Source: Artemisia argyi
Lineage: Eukaryota > Streptophyta > Magnoliopsida > Asterales > Asteraceae
Reading direction: 5' to 3'
NCBI GenBank assembly: GCA_030686995.1
Contig: JARVZY010002396.1
Span: 62,001 to 126,000 of the forward strand
Length of the DNA stretch: 64,000 bases
In this document: in pieces, positions 43,386 to 53,543 of the stretch
How the letters are laid out: each line of letters starts with the position of its first letter
Numbering within the stretch: position 1 is the first letter of the stretch
The notes under the pieces: model-generated
What the model was told of the DNA's origin: nothing
The model's database searches: none
The model's input: the letters and a program-made list of their open reading frames with translations, nothing else
Position numbers and translations under genes: made by a program

Positions 43386-44409
43386 ATGGTTCGCCAATTA
43401 TCTGATTTCACCTCCGAAATAACCAAGGATGAACTCCATCAGTTCACCTCGGATTATTATAGTCCCCTCGCGTTGCATCCGGTAGTACCGGTGGCAACCG
43501 CATCTATAGTTGACTTCCCTGAGGGAAAAGTAGGGGTATACACGCGCTTTTTCGAATTCGTGAATCAGCGTGTGCCCATGTCACTATTCCTGAGTGACAT
43601 GCTCAATTTTTATCGCCTTCACCTATCCCAGCTGCACTGTATAGGCGCAGCGAAGATAACCAATTTTGAAGTAAACTGTCGTTTACTGGCCATTAACCCA
43701 ACCATCAATCTCTTCCGCGCGTTTTACCACACAACGTGGTCAAACGGGTGGGTGTCCTTTTCGAAGCGCGCAGGGCGCCTTTAATGTTATACTGAAAAGC
43801 TAGACGCCCTTAGGAATTGGAGGGAAAGATTCTTCTGGGTGGATGACAAAGTGTTCCCCTGGATTTTTGAATTCTATACCCAGGGGACGCTACCAAAGGA
43901 TGAGCGCCCAGACCCCGGGACGTACAACACAGATGATGCGGAGACAATAAATGCCAACCGCATCCCCATCAACTCTTACCCAGAAGAGTTTTTGGTGCAC
44001 ATGGGGATTAGTCGCAACTTCTTTCAAGACGCTGACGAGGTGCCAACTTTTCTGGATGAGAATAGCCAGGGTAGGTGCTTGTCCTTCCTTTCCTTCGCAT
44101 CTGTAGTGTAAGCATTCTTTTATATTACAGCTATATGTAATTCCATTTTGTTTGTTGTTTGTTATTTGTTGCGCAGGGATGGATTTGTTTAGCGTGGTGA
44201 AGCTATCGAAGCCCACACAGGTAACCGTGGGGGTGCGTCCTTTGAGGGAGGGCGAGACACCCATTCTAGAAGCCACAGCAGGGCGCATCATGGAGTATGC
44301 GCAGGAGGAACCGGCTAACGTCGCCCAACCCCTATTGGAAGCGACCCCCTTATGCAATTTCCTCCTCAGGAAGTGCAATCCCCGGAGCCTTCGCGTGCTG
44401 ATTCTTTAG
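43386..44409 (+). pseudogene. Putative gypsy-type transposon domain protein, one in-frame stop
   Basis: Exon 1 (43386-44070) opens MVRQLSDFTSEIT and runs through a conserved core (YTRFFEFVNQRVPMSLFL, LHCIGAAKITNFEV, FWVDDKVFPW). A TAA at 43782-43784 breaks the frame, where relatives have a sense codon before CYTEKLDALRNW. A GT/AG intron (44071-44176) joins in phase to exon 2 (44177-44409, MDLFSVVKLSKPTQV). This layout matches the family annotated as putative plant transposon protein domain (PF04195 type). The C-terminus is shorter than usual. Its role in the transposon is unknown. Confidence 0.65.
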
Positions 44410-44840
44410 AGGGTATGGGGATCTTTAAGGTTGATACTTTCTTAAATACTTTTTGGAAATAAAATGGTCTCCAAAAAAACTCGTTCTGTTGGTGTTATTG
44501 TGAGAATTGGTTAAAAGCTTGTTGTTGTGGGTATGGATTGCAGTATGGTGGTTTTGTGTAATTTTGGTTATAAAAGAATGATTGTGGTCGTAAGTTGGTT
44601 TGTTGGTGTGACGGGGGAGTATTTCCTAGATTAAACGTTCCCTCGGGTGTCGGGGGAGTGTTACGGTTATTTCTTCGTTGGGGACGTTTGGTGTTTTAGG
44701 GAGTGTTTTCTTGAGACATATGTTTTTTTTTTTAAATGATTAAGTTAAGAAATGGTGAGTTTGTGTTTAAAAAATGGTGAAATGGTGGGCATTTATAAGT
44801 AAATAAGGTAGAGTGCAACTTTTTTTTAACCATTCAACAG
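44410..44840. other. Spacer, no gene seen
   Basis: G/T-rich, with GACGGGGGAGTATTTCC and TGTCGGGGGAGTG repeats near 44610 and 44650. Nothing else recognised. Confidence 0.4.
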
Positions 44841-45823
44841 CTACAAAGTACAATGGCTATGTTTGGCAAAACTAGCTGTAAGCTGTAAACTGTAAGCTGT
44901 AAGCTGTAAAGTGCAAAGCTGTTCACAAGATGACCCACATCCACCCGCACCATAGCCGGTTACACCCGGTCCATCACCATGTTCATTTGAATGGCCAGCT
45001 CGTCCACAATCTTTGTCAACATGACCATCTCCTCCACTTAGATCATCACCATACAATACACTGCCATCACCATACAACACATATGGAACTTCATTACCTA
45101 TGTTTTCATCAGGTTCAATTCCATGACCACCAACATTCACTGGTTCAACCAACAAAGGTGTTGCAACCACAACTTGCAATTGTAGCCCTCTGATATAATC
45201 CATGCTACGAGTGTACCACAGACAGAACACCTCGTCATTTCTTAGAACCAGCTTCTCCAATGGCTTAAAACCCTATAAAAACAACAAAGTAAACAGATAA
45301 GATGAATCAAAACTATACAAACCACAATTACCAAAATACAACACATATACAAAGTTTACTTACCGGATCAAATAGAATAGGGTAATGTTTTTTCTCAGAG
45401 TTGATAAATTTTGACCAGGCTAAACCACGGGGGGTCTTTGTAGGGTCTTTGCTCGAGACTGCACGCTATTAGGGAAAGTTTCCAAAATCCATATCTGAAA
45501 TAATCAGCAAAGTAATCTAAACTTAGGCACGATAAGATGATTCAGAACAGCATGTTGTTACCCTATTATTTGCTAACCTATTATAACCTATGATATCTAT
45601 GTTCTCAATGACAATCATATATACGTTACAAGACGGCATCTTACAAATGTCTAAACATATTATACAAGAAAGTTGTTACCTTGAGGGCCCATACAAAGCC
45701 ATACAGATTGTATGTTTGCTCTTTATTTGGTGATTTTTTCCAGGCTTCTTTGCTTCAGCCTCATTAGTTGGTGATTCTTTTCCTCACTTACTTGCTTTAG
45801 AATCCTTATTTGGTGATTTATTT
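44841..45823 (-). pseudogene. DUF1985-like transposon gene, 3' half
   Basis: Minus-strand pieces: YNLYGFVWALK with a donor near 45680; WILETFPNS, then a shifted RGLAWSKFINSEKKHYPILFDP with a donor near 45361; and an exon from about 45275 reading FKPLEKLVLRNDEVF followed by a G/D-rich tail. These match the order of DUF1985 proteins carried by Ulp1-type Mutator elements. A frameshift in the WILETF exon shows decay. It continues in the 5' half at 56419-57107; the Athila-like element separates the two. Confidence 0.6.
44873..44912 (+). repeat. AGCTGTA heptamer tandem repeat
   Basis: About five copies of AGCTGTA with small changes. On the minus strand it extends the C-terminus of the DUF1985-like pseudogene (SLQLTAYSLQLTA). 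Confidence 0.75.
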
Positions 45824-45828
45824 CCCGC

Positions 45829-46211
45829 TGATGAGTGGCCTTTTACTCATCATTTTAGGCCCGAAAAACCCACCTAAACGACCAAAAACACCCAATAATG
45901 ACCATATAATGTTACAAATATCCTTGGAGTGTGTTGTGGTGTATTTCATGTACAAATGGATTGAAAACAAGGCAAATGTGAGCAAAATGGAGCATGGATG
46001 GGAAACCGAAGCAATATGGAGCAATACTGGATCGATTCGGCACAATTGGAAGCATTTATTGAAGAATTGAAGAGTCGAAGACAATCACGGGAGTGTGACA
46101 TGGGGGAGGTATGGAAAACCTAACCTAAACCCAAATTACCATTTCACAAAAGTTGTAGTTGTAAGATTTGGTGCTTATCATGTGGATAATTTGTTTGTGT
46201 GAAAACATTTG

Positions 46212-46246
<35 letters not shown>

Positions 46247-47177
46247 AAACAATTTACAAAAAAAGGGTAGTGCACCAGGCTTGAACCCTGGTCACTAGCT
46301 TTCTCAAACACATACAACACCAACATAAAACCATCTGTGCTAAGTCCTTTTATTGTTATTGCATGTTTTTATTTGTTATTTATAGAAGTATTAGTTTCTA
46401 TTTTGCTTATTTAAATTTCAGCTTATATTTTGCTTATCAACTGCTTATTTTGACCTTAGCACCTCATCTCCATATTTTTTTCTAGCTTCTATTAGGTAAT
46501 AGAATTTCCTAAAATTTTTCATATTTTTCCAAATTGTTTTACTATTTTTCATGCATTTATTTTATTATTTTAGTTTTTAATTCATATTAAAAATTTAAAA
46601 AGCAAAAAAAAAATAATAATAATAATACTAATCTTTTTCCAAAATTTTCTTTTATCGTTCAGGACGTAGGAAATTCGTTTTTACACCCGTAGGGTTACCG
46701 TAGCTTAGAAATTCACATTTTATTTTACGCACTTACGTAGTTTTTTAATTACTTTTACGTTTTTAACTTAGATTGCGTTTTAGGATTCCCTTAGCTCCCG
46801 ATTATTTTTCCTTATCATTTTAAGTAGTTTTTAAGTTTTATTTAGCCTCTCTTGCTTAGATTTTCGTCTTCGTTGCGTTTATTTTAACTTTCGTACGTTA
46901 TTCGTAATTCCTGTAGTTTAAATTCCAAAACCAAAATCTCGTCAATCAAGCATTTTAATCCCAAACCCCAATCGATATCCTCAATTCACGTCTCGTCGGG
47001 AAACGACCGAGGAAATCTCTTACCCGGTACTCTTCAAAATATCGTATTCGTAGGTTTTATGCGTTAACCTTTTTAACGAAAGGTTGATTTCTGATTCTTA
47101 TGTCTCATTACCCTCGAGGTAATCTTGTCCGATATTCTTGACTCTCTTCTCCCCTTTGGTTGGTTTTATATCAGTCA
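45829..47177 (+). repeat. 5' LTR of the Athila-like element (1349 bp, deleted)
   Basis: Matches both ends of the 3' LTR but lacks about 2.2 kb. Near 46144 CAAATTACCATTT runs straight into CACAAAAGTTGTAG, whereas the 3' LTR has 2.2 kb between those two sequences. A poly-A run lies at 46212-46244. Confidence 0.85.
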
Positions 47178-47183
47178 AAATTT

Positions 47184-47200
47184 TGGCGCCGCTGCCGGGG
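47184..47200 (+). other. Primer-binding site of the Athila-like element
   Basis: TGGCGCCGCTGCCGGGG, six bases after the LTR end. This is the conserved Athila/Tat site. Confidence 0.85.
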
Positions 47201-47621
47201 AGGCGTGTTACGACAATATCGTCACGAGTTGACGATTAGTGACTTGAGATCCTTCCTCGAAAGTTATTTTTCGTATCTTTTGTATATATATTATCAAAAT
47301 TCAAAAACGTCGAGAATACTTTTCACAAAGTATTCAAAACACCAAAAAAATTGAAAAACCCTAAAAACCCAAAAATATTTTTCTTTTTCTAAAAACTTTT
47401 CAAAAAAACCAAAAAGATTTTCTTTTTCAAATTTATTTTCTTTTTCTTTTTTCTTTTAAACTTTATGTTTTTGGTGCATAAGCACCCATTCTTTTACGTT
47501 ATCGAGTCCCTTTCTTGAATCTCCCACAATAACGACTCAACAATATAGAAGACGTAATCGATGACGTGCTGCCCCAATAGTCGAACCCGAGATTCGTACT
47601 ATTGCAGACCCTCCCGTTGAG
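47201..47621 (+). other. Leader between primer-binding site and gag
   Basis: A/T-rich leader with CCAAAAA and TTTTCTTTTT tracts. No ORF of note. Confidence 0.5.
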
Positions 47622-50099
47622 ATGGCGGAAGAACGCACTATGCTCGAGCTTCTCCAAGCACCCACCAAGGGTTACGGAGAAGCCATCGTTGTCCCGGAAA
47701 TCGTTGCCGATTCTTTTGAGCTTAAACCGGCATTGCTTAACTTGCTTACTTCAAACCAATTCTACGGGTTTGAAAGGGATGATCCTCAATCCCACATTCG
47801 ATGGTTTAACAAGATTACATCTACCATCAAGTGTCGGAATGTCCCTCAAGAAGCAATCAAATTACTTCTCTTTCCTTTTTCTCTCGAGGGGGTCGCCCAT
47901 ATTTGGCTCGAAAAACAAACCCCTCGTACTATTCTCACATGGGAAGACCTCGTGTCGAAATTTGTGAATGAATTCTTTCCTCCCTCGAAAACGACAAGTT
48001 TGAAAAATGAAATCACAAAGTTTACTCAAAAATATGATGAGTCGTTTAGTGAGGCATGGGATCGTTTCAAAGATCTTCTTCGCAAATGTCCTCACCATGG
48101 TTTTTCCAATCTTCATCAACTTGATACTTTCTATAATGGCTTAAACCATTCCGATCAAGATTCTCTCAATGCCGCCGCCGGTGGTAATTTCTTGAATCGG
48201 ACTACAAAAGATGCTTTGTCAATCATCGAGACTAAGTCTAAGGTCCGCACTACCCGAAGCAAACCGGTTGTTTCACAAGCTAGTGCTTCTACCTCTACTT
48301 CTTCTCCGAACAATTCTAGCACTGATGCTAAGATTGACACGCTTATGGAAGCTGTTCACGCATTGGTTCTCGCCCAAAAGAAAGATCATATCCCACAAAC
48401 TTCTCCACCCACTCAAGTCAAAGCTGTGGAAGAAACTTGTGTAACTTGTGGTGGTCCACATGTATATTACAATTGTACTGCTACTGATGGTAATCCTTTT
48501 CAAGTGAATGTCGTAGCAGGGGCTCAAAACCAAGGAGGTACCCAATACCGTCCTCAAGTTGCCCCGAACTATCGTGCTAACAATGGACCACCCGAGTTTT
48601 CTCAACCAAACCGCTTTTCTCAATCAAACAACCAAAATAGTGGGCAAAATGTTCAAAACCAATATCAAGCCCCGATTAATCAATACCCGAATCAAGGAGT
48701 CAATTTCAATCAAGGGTATCAAGCTCCTAATTACCAAGCCCCAATTGGTCACTCAAGTGAACTTGCTAGGTACATTAAGCAAAATGAGGCCAATGTGACG
48801 GCTATGCAAAATCAAATCAACACTTTGAAAAATGATTTCCAAAACTCAATGATTAAGCAAGGTAATGAGCTTAAAAATGAAATTCGAGCTACAAACAACA
48901 AAATCGAACAATCTCAAAGCAAAATTGAAAACATGTTTGCTAGCCTCATGTGTAAAATGAGCCAACCTTCTACTTCGGGCACTCTCCCGGGAAATACCAT
49001 TCCCAACCCGAAGGAAGAGTTGAATGCTATCACCACCCAAAGTGGTGTTGCTTATGATGGACCCTCCATTCCTACTCCTTCTCCGGTGAAGGAAGTGATT
49101 CGAGAGACCGAGGTGACCAAGGACAAGGTGCATTCTTCAAGCCCACAAAGTACCGCACACGTCCAACCTCCGGTTGTCCAAATTCCAATCCCGGAACCCG
49201 ATGTTCCGAAGAAAAATTTTAAGCCTTCACTTCCTTATCCTTCAAGGCTTAATGAGCAAAAACGCCATGATAAAACTAATAGACAAATGGAGAAGTTTCT
49301 TGATATCTTTCAGAAATTACACTTCGACATTAGTTTCATGGATGCTCTCATTTATATGCCGAAATTTGCTTCTACCTTCAAGAATCTTCTTAGCAATAAG
49401 GAAAAATTGCTTGAATTGGCTGAAACACCGATTAATGCTCAATGCTCAGCCGTTCTTCTCAAAAAGCTTCCCGAGAAGCTTGGAGATTTTGGAAAATTTC
49501 TCATTCCTTATTCTTTAAAAGATCAAGAGGTTTGCAATGCTCTAGCCGATTCAGGAGCAAGCATAAACCTCATGCCTTTGTCAATTTATGAACAACTTGG
49601 AATGGGAGAACTTAAACCGACTCGTATGACCTTAGAGTTAGCTAATCGATCGATTACTCGCCCATTCGGTATACCCAAAGATGTATTTGTTCGTGTGAAT
49701 ACGTTTAACTTCCCAGCTGACTTCGTGGTAGTTAATTATGAAGCTGACCCGAGAGTCCCTCTTATCCTAGGGAGACCATTTTTGCGTACAGCAAAAGCCC
49801 TAGTTGATCATTACGAGGATACTTTGACCTTGAGGATTGACGATGAAAGAATGATTTTTCATGCCGATGCGTCTAAGTATAAGAAACATCACATTAAGAG
49901 CATCGATGTTATTGATTTCTCCTCCGATGGTCATTCTTCAAATATCCCTAAATCCAAAAAGCAAAGTAGTGGCAGTCCCACTACATTTTCCGACTCTTCT
50001 CCTTCTCTCACACCGGTTGAGGAAAGTGATTTTGTTATGGAAGAGATCGATGATTCGATTTCGTCGGAAATTGATCCGGGGGAGATCTTCCCTTATTAG
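47622..50099 (+). CDS. Gag-protease polyprotein of the Athila-like element
   Basis: An intact 825-aa frame. Residues about 30-200 are the retrotransposon Gag domain (GFERDDPQSHIRWFNKI, LLLFPFSLEGVAHIWL, FVNEFFPPSKT, RFKDLLRKCPHHGF). A CCHC-like knuckle (CVTCGGPHVYYNC, about 273-285) follows, then a Q/N-rich linker with a coiled coil (about 385-440). The aspartic protease has its catalytic motif DSGASINLMP at 643 and a second conserved LILGRPFLRTA. Gag packages the RNA; the protease would cleave it. In autonomous relatives the frame would lead on to reverse transcriptase; here it stops at TAG after EIFPY. It is longer and cleaner than the other transposon ORFs in this window. Confidence 0.9.
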   Translation: MAEERTMLELLQAPTKGYGEAIVVPEIVADSFELKPALLNLLTSNQFYGFERDDPQSHIRWFNKITSTIKCRNVPQEAIKLLLFPFSLEGVAHIWLEKQTPRTILTWEDLVSKFVNEFFPPSKTTSLKNEITKFTQKYDESFSEAWDRFKDLLRKCPHHGFSNLHQLDTFYNGLNHSDQDSLNAAAGGNFLNRTTKDALSIIETKSKVRTTRSKPVVSQASASTSTSSPNNSSTDAKIDTLMEAVHALVLAQKKDHIPQTSPPTQVKAVEETCVTCGGPHVYYNCTATDGNPFQVNVVAGAQNQGGTQYRPQVAPNYRANNGPPEFSQPNRFSQSNNQNSGQNVQNQYQAPINQYPNQGVNFNQGYQAPNYQAPIGHSSELARYIKQNEANVTAMQNQINTLKNDFQNSMIKQGNELKNEIRATNNKIEQSQSKIENMFASLMCKMSQPSTSGTLPGNTIPNPKEELNAITTQSGVAYDGPSIPTPSPVKEVIRETEVTKDKVHSSSPQSTAHVQPPVVQIPIPEPDVPKKNFKPSLPYPSRLNEQKRHDKTNRQMEKFLDIFQKLHFDISFMDALIYMPKFASTFKNLLSNKEKLLELAETPINAQCSAVLLKKLPEKLGDFGKFLIPYSLKDQEVCNALADSGASINLMPLSIYEQLGMGELKPTRMTLELANRSITRPFGIPKDVFVRVNTFNFPADFVVVNYEADPRVPLILGRPFLRTAKALVDHYEDTLTLRIDDERMIFHADASKYKKHHIKSIDVIDFSSDGHSSNIPKSKKQSSGSPTTFSDSSPSLTPVEESDFVMEEIDDSISSEIDPGEIFPY

Positions 50100-50104
50100 A
50101 AAAG

Positions 50105-50749
50105 ATGTTTTATGATGAATTGTCTATTTCTCTCTCCCCGATGGATGTTAATGATAAACCATTGGATCCTCTGGAGCCCGAGCTCGAGGAGTCTCTACCT
50201 GAATATGAGAGTTTTAGCTTTGAGGAAAGTAGTGGCAATCCCACTTCTCTTCCCGAGTATACTCTCCCGGCTTACGAATCATTTAGTTTTGATTTCACGG
50301 AAGAGACGAGTAGTGGCAGTACCACTTCTCATGCTTATATCTCTCTTCCGGAATATGATTCGTTTACCTTTGATCTAGATCTCTAGGATTTCTTCGGTGA
50401 ACTTACTCATATCATATCTCCGCCGAAATATGATCACTTCTACTTTGATCTAGACAAATATGATGTTTGTGACCCGGGGGAAGATGTTCTCAATCATGAG
50501 AATTTGCTTGATGACAAAATCCCAACCCTCCCACCCAGGACATTTCTTAACCAAATGAGCTTTAATGATGAGATTCATAATATGAAAATTATGAAGTCTC
50601 CTTTTGGTGATGATGATCTAGTCATGATTGTTATCATGAATTTCTTTCCTTTCTTCACCTATCCAGTGACTTCTCCTTCCTTTAACTCCTTCGGGAGTGA
50701 GGACACAATCTTTGACCCCGGTATCGTTTCTAATAGTTTTCAGTATTAG
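50105..50749 (+). CDS. Second ORF of the Athila-like element, amber-interrupted
   Basis: Starts six bases after the gag stop in another frame. It is 93 codons to a TAG (50384-50386), then open in the same frame to 50749. It repeats a PxYxSFxFD motif (LPEYESFSFE, LPAYESFSFD, LPEYDSFTFD, and KYDHFYFD after the stop) and ends in GSEDTIFDPGIV. I recognise that tail from Athila-like ORFs of Asteraceae, where it precedes HRSGTF-NVYP (here in another frame at about 50762-50830). Function unknown. The amber may be read through or a mutation. Confidence 0.5.
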
Positions 50750-52895
50750 AATACCGGGTATATCTCATCGGAGTGGAACTTTCACATGCTTCAATGTTTA
50801 TCCAAACATCTTGAATGAAAGTCCGATTGAGATTGTTTTTTTACACATCTTGATTCCCCATGGACCAATGAATTCGGGGTCGAGTCAAGCTCGTGACTCG
50901 GTTAACAAAAACAAAGCGCTTTGTGGGTGGCAATCCATGCTTATCCATTTCATCTTCTTACTTTCTTATTTCTAACACCTAAGTGTGGGGGAGTTTCCCC
51001 CACTTGTTTTCCTTCTTGTGTTGTGTATTTGATCTTGTTTTCAGGAAATCCCGTAGATCGTGATGATTGATGCGCTTGTTTTCAATCCAACCGCCCAATA
51101 TCCGATCTTTTATTTTTGCTAACCCAGGGATATTCTTTGTAATCCTTCGTGTGAAAACAAGAATTCGTTTCCACACTTGGATGGTGGTATTACCTTTTTC
51201 TATTCAATTATGTCGGCTAAGTGCCGGTACGTTGAATATTGAGGGCGATATTCAATTCTAAGTGTGGGGGGAATTCTGCGAACTTGACCCATATTTTCAA
51301 AAAAAAAAATCTAGTCCCTAGTACCCCCGTTTTGACCAAAATTTTAAATTTTTTATCGTATTTAAGTTAAAAATTGCGTGAAAAAGAAGTGCTTTGCACA
51401 ATAAATAATAATTTGCTATACATAAATACCTCGGTATTTGTGGAAAGTTTAGACTTGATTAGGCTAGAACAAGGGGAATCCCGACTCTGCTAGAGTGTTG
51501 ATCTAGCTGCTTTCCTTAACATTTTAGGCTAAATCTTTACAAATTGTGCAAATGAAAATGCTAAGCGTGGAATAGCGGTTTTCTTTAGAGCTTATGTAAG
51601 TAATCTATGGCTTTTCTCTCCCAGGAGCTCCTAAAATGACTTAATAACGTGCTTCTTTTCAAAAATTTGAACACAAAAATCATTTTGTTAGTAAAAACAA
51701 AGTTTTTATACGGTTTTGACACGTACTAATTCAAAGTTTTATTTAAATTTTGGAACAAGCACACTTTTATGAAAATGCAATAAGAATGTAAAATGAAAGT
51801 GAGACGTTGCTTGAAAGTTGCAAAAGTTAAAGCTTTGAGTATGAATAAGTGCTATAAACTACGGTTCGAGATCGGTCCTTGGATCCTTAATTCTGAAAGG
51901 CGTTAAGGTCTTGGAATTACCCCGTGAAGCTCCGTTAGTAAAAAGCCATGAAATGAAAAATGAAAAGTAATGAGAAAAAATAAAAAATGAAAAATGAAAA
52001 AATATATATGTATGTTGATTATGAATAAATGTTCAAAACTTGCTTGTTGTAAAATTTAAATAAACCTTTTAATTAGTATTTGTCAAAACCTTGTGAAGAT
52101 TTTACGAATATTTGGAAGTTTTTTATTTCAAAGACCCCGTGAGCTCCGATACTATTCTCGAGGGTGAAAACCTAGCCTCCTAAGTTTACTAAGGACAAGC
52201 TGAGAAGAAAGTCGCCACATGGAGTGATCTCATCGTTGAATCTCTGATTTCTAAATCTTCGTAGGTTGCTATCTATTTAAACTTAGTATTACTTTAGCGG
52301 TAGCTTCGTAAATCTTTGGAATCGAATTCCCGCTGATTCCTGTACTATTCTCGAGGGTGAAAACCTAGCCTCCTAAGTTTACTAAGGACAAGCTGAGAAG
52401 AAAGCCGCTACATGGAAAAGGCCCTTTCGAACCTTAGATTTCGCGGTTTTCGGTGAACTAATATTAACTTAAATAAATAACAACCCTAATATATGTTGAT
52501 TTTTCCGGTCAAAATTTTGAAAACAAGCACACACACCTAACCTAATAATAATTGTGGGAGAGAAAAGTTAGTCTCGACTTACACATATTACTAATATAAG
52601 CAGCGTTAGCATTTTACAAAAATGTTTGCACAAGGGTTTTAGACTTGGTTTGGGAAGTATAAAAAGAGGATGACGATTACAATTCCCCGGAGACACCCAG
52701 TTTGCGTGAATCCCGTTCCATGATGCCATCTTTTGGAAATCAAGCATGAAATTTAATTTCGTTATCGTTTAAAGTATTTGAATGGAATAAGAAGTCAAAA
52801 CGGGGTATACATGGTAACTTAATAAATCTTGTAATCCCGTCATTACTTTATATGATCGGATTGCTAGGGACTAGCAATTGCTTAGTGTGGGGGAT
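50750..52895 (+). other. Internal non-coding part of the Athila-like element
   Basis: Holds short remnants (HRSGTFTCFNVYPN at about 50765), several AGTGTGGGGG purine tracts (50980, 51255, 52883) and a directly repeated segment of about 70 bp at 52148 and 52340. No pol or envelope-like ORF. Confidence 0.6.
52148..52415 (+). repeat. Direct repeat of about 70 bp inside the Athila-like element
   Basis: The segment from ACTATTCTCGAGGGTG through CAAGCTGAGAAGAAAG occurs at about 52151-52219 and 52343-52412, nearly identical, 192 bases apart. Confidence 0.8.
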
Positions 52896-53484
52896 TGATG
52901 AGTGGGCTTTTACTCATCATTTTAGGCCCGAAAAACCCACCTAAATGACCAAAAACACCCAATAATGACCATATAATGTTACAAATATCCTTGGAGTGTG
53001 TTTTGGTGTATTTCAGGTACAAATGGATTGAAAACAAGGCAAATGTGAGCAAAATGGAGCATGGATGGGAAACCGGAGCAATATGGAGCAATACTGGATT
53101 GATTCGGCACAACTGGGAGCGTTTATTGAAGAATTGAATAGTCGAAGACAATCACGGGAGTGTGACATGGGGGGAGGTATGGAAAACCTAACCTAAACCC
53201 AAATTACCATTTTATCCCTCACCCAACACCAAAATTACCAAAATACCCTTAAAACCCCTAAACACCAAAACTTAATTGCAAAATCTTTTTCAAAAACCTT
53301 TATTAAATCAAAAACCAATTTTCAAATAAATCACAAAATATTTTGATAAAAAAATTTTATTTTACTTTATTATTATTATTATTAGTAGTATAAATAATTA
53401 GGATATTAATTATTATTAGAATTATTATTATTAGTATTATTAGTAGTATTATTAATTATGTAAATATTATTATTATTATGTAAA

Positions 53485-53543
<59 letters not shown>

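Noticed and set aside
46250..46325. tRNA-like segment in the Athila-like LTR (AGGCTTGAACCCTGG)
   Set aside because: It resembles a tRNA T-arm, but no full cloverleaf can be drawn; it recurs at about 55510 only because both are LTR copies.
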